NCBI GenBank assembly: GCA_903920975.1
Contig: CAIXNZ010000088.1
Span: forward strand, 1 to 6,361
DNA: 6,361 nucleotides
Reading direction: 5' to 3'
Source of the DNA: Candidatus Falkowiibacteriota bacterium
GTDB lineage: Bacteria; Patescibacteriota; Patescibacteriia; CAIXNZ01
A program made the position numbers and the translations under genes. The notes beneath the pieces were generated by a model. The model ran no database searches. It was not told the DNA's origin and saw only the letters and a list, made by a program, of their open reading frames with translations. Below are positions 5,472 to 6,361 of this stretch, piece after piece (positions within the stretch are counted from its first letter, which is position 1; every line of letters starts with the position of its first letter).

Positions 5472-6221
5472 CTAGTAGATAACTACGGCTTTTCTATCAA
5501 GCTTGTCCCAGTTTTTTTGAAAATCACGCATGGTCATTCTTATCCTGCCAAAGATGGGATCCAAAAGAATCATTAATTTTGGATTATCTGATTGTCCGGT
5601 AAAGCCTATTAAAGTTCGGGCGTGTTCATCAAGTTTGGCATTAATAATTTTTCCCTCTGGCGTTGTCCATGAAATATCTTTGCCACTGCCGACCACTCCC
5701 CAAACAACAATCGGATTATTATCGGATAATTCTATTATTAAGTCACTGATGGTTCCATTATTAATAATTTTGGTCGCGCGATATTTAGAAGCCAAATCAT
5801 AAATCGGCTTTTCATAAACACCATAGCCAGTATTAGGCATAGTGCCATTAATATTGCCGACAAAGCCCAGATTAGGATCGCCCCAGATGTTGCCGACTTG
5901 GCGAGGACCTGCGTCAGAAACAGGTAATTGCGCGATTAATTCATTCTCAGTAACTTTTACTCCTTTATAATTCAAAGCCATTAACAAAGAAGCCACTTCG
6001 CAAGAGAGCGCGTGCTCTTGATAGTGCTGTGGGACTTTCAGATCAACAGCTGGATTAACTGGCAAGATGGCCGTGGCTTTGTAAACAATTTTTTTAACCA
6101 CATTTACCTCACCTTTGGGATCATCAATTGTTAATTCAAACACCACCCAGGCAATAAATAAAGAAATAGCTACCAAAAGAAAGACAAAAATCTTAAATTT
6201 TTTAGTTTTATAAGCTATCAT
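5472..6221 (-). CDS. Membrane-anchored C39-like (papain-fold) cysteine peptidase
   Basis: This 249-residue protein has a positively charged N-terminus and one transmembrane helix (about 10-30) without a cleavage site, so the enzyme domain is likely anchored on the outer face of the membrane. The domain (about 60-249) matches the Peptidase_C39_2 / YvpB-like family. It starts at LKVPQHYQEHALSCEVASLL (61-80), with oxyanion Gln68 and nucleophile Cys74. It continues through GDPNLGFVG (114-122) and YGVYEKPIYDLASKY (133-147), and ends with His200 in LDEHARTLIGF and Asp221 in LLDPIFG. The Cys-His-Asp triad is therefore complete. Family members are thought to be peptidases or amidases, often of unknown substrate; there is no ABC transporter domain, so this is not a bacteriocin-processing exporter. 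It heads a likely operon with the cupin. The ATG at 6221 has no SD; the promoter predicts a leader of about 18 nt. Confidence 0.85.
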   Translation of the reverse strand: MIAYKTKKFKIFVFLLVAISLFIAWVVFELTIDDPKGEVNVVKKIVYKATAILPVNPAVDLKVPQHYQEHALSCEVASLLMALNYKGVKVTENELIAQLPVSDAGPRQVGNIWGDPNLGFVGNINGTMPNTGYGVYEKPIYDLASKYRATKIINNGTISDLIIELSDNNPIVVWGVVGSGKDISWTTPEGKIINAKLDEHARTLIGFTGQSDNPKLMILLDPIFGRIRMTMRDFQKNWDKLDRKAVVIY

Positions 6222-6245
6222 AATCTAAAAATATTATTTACTCTT

Positions 6246-6274
6246 ATTATACTATATTTTTCCATTCATAAGAA
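6246..6274 (-). promoter_or_regulatory. Probable promoter of the peptidase-cupin unit
   Basis: A perfect -10 box TATAAT (6251-6246 on the minus strand) is preceded, 17 bp upstream, by only a poor -35 box TTCTTA. Start is expected near 6239, about 18 nt before the peptidase ATG. Confidence 0.45.
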
Positions 6275-6291
6275 ATTCTATTTGAGATAGA

Positions 6292-6318
6292 AAGGCGTTC
6301 CGCAATGCGGAACGCCTT
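6292..6318. terminator. 27-nt near-perfect palindrome, probable terminator
   Basis: AAGGCGTTCCGCA (6292-6304) pairs completely with TGCGGAACGCCTT (6306-6318); in RNA the loop would be about CAATG. On the plus strand ATTTCTTTT follows, a fair T tract; on the minus strand the tail TCTATCTC is poorer. No plus-strand gene lies between it and the peptidase gene, so the simplest reading is a terminator for a minus-strand gene ending just right of the window, or a bidirectional one. The remaining 43 bases show no supportable gene. Confidence 0.6.
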
Positions 6319-6361
6319 ATTTCTTTTGGCAAATGTAGCTACTTCAGCACTTTATGCGTAC

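Noticed and set aside
5474..5500. TTGATA with a TACTAG or TAGTAT box as a separate cupin promoter
   Set aside because: The -10 candidates match poorly at allowed spacing, so co-transcription with the peptidase gene is the simpler reading.
5472..6221. Bacteriocin-processing C39 exporter
   Set aside because: There is no ABC ATPase or multi-span membrane domain and no double-glycine leader peptide gene nearby; the protein is a single-anchor C39_2-type enzyme.
6339..6361. Possible C-terminal codons of a minus-strand gene (…THKVLK stop, or …VRIKC stop) at the right edge
   Set aside because: Only six or so codons are visible and two frames are equally plausible, so no gene can be claimed, although the palindrome at 6292-6318 would suit one as terminator.

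Overview
The window reads as a stretch of a bacterial chromosome of mixed base composition, with seven protein genes, all but one complete. The lineage is an inference. Several features together fit the Patescibacteria (Candidate Phyla Radiation, Parcubacteria-like): a DUF2207 membrane protein with a poly-glycine tail, a small cupin, a membrane-anchored C39-like peptidase, an RhlE-type helicase, an imperfect GTCCGCC...GGCGGAC palindrome, and most genes lacking a Shine-Dalgarno (SD) sequence. No ribosomal or phylogenetic marker gene is present to prove it.

Layout from left to right. Positions 1-665 (minus) hold a very AT-rich open frame (about 26% GC) that runs off the left edge. Its last visible 60 residues look like an ApeA-like HEPN domain, cut before the expected RNase motif. 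A 35-bp run of five ATTGNNN heptads separates it from the DUF2207 membrane protein (721-2418, minus). Positions 2419-2566 are a divergent promoter region. One promoter drives the DUF2207 gene leftwards. The other drives a 151-residue unknown protein (2567-3022, plus) rightwards, through a leader that contains a palindrome. A second plus-strand unknown of 128 residues (3166-3552, about 50% GC) follows. It has a near-consensus promoter, a perfect AGGAGG ribosome site and a strong terminator of its own.

The right half is on the minus strand. It contains an RhlE-type DEAD-box RNA helicase (3617-4921), a terminator, and a probable two-gene unit with the C39-like cysteine peptidase (5472-6221) first and a cupin protein (5037-5435) second. 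A 27-nt near-perfect palindrome lies at 6292-6318, and no confident gene follows it to the window end.

The genes do not form one evident pathway. The DUF2207 protein and the peptidase are envelope proteins, the helicase acts on RNA, and the cupin is a small cytosolic protein. The accessory-looking parts are the HEPN-like gene and the two plus-strand unknowns. Each unknown is a self-contained promoter-SD-gene-terminator cassette, and they are the only complete genes here with good SD sequences. No tRNA, rRNA, CRISPR array, transposase or phage gene was seen.
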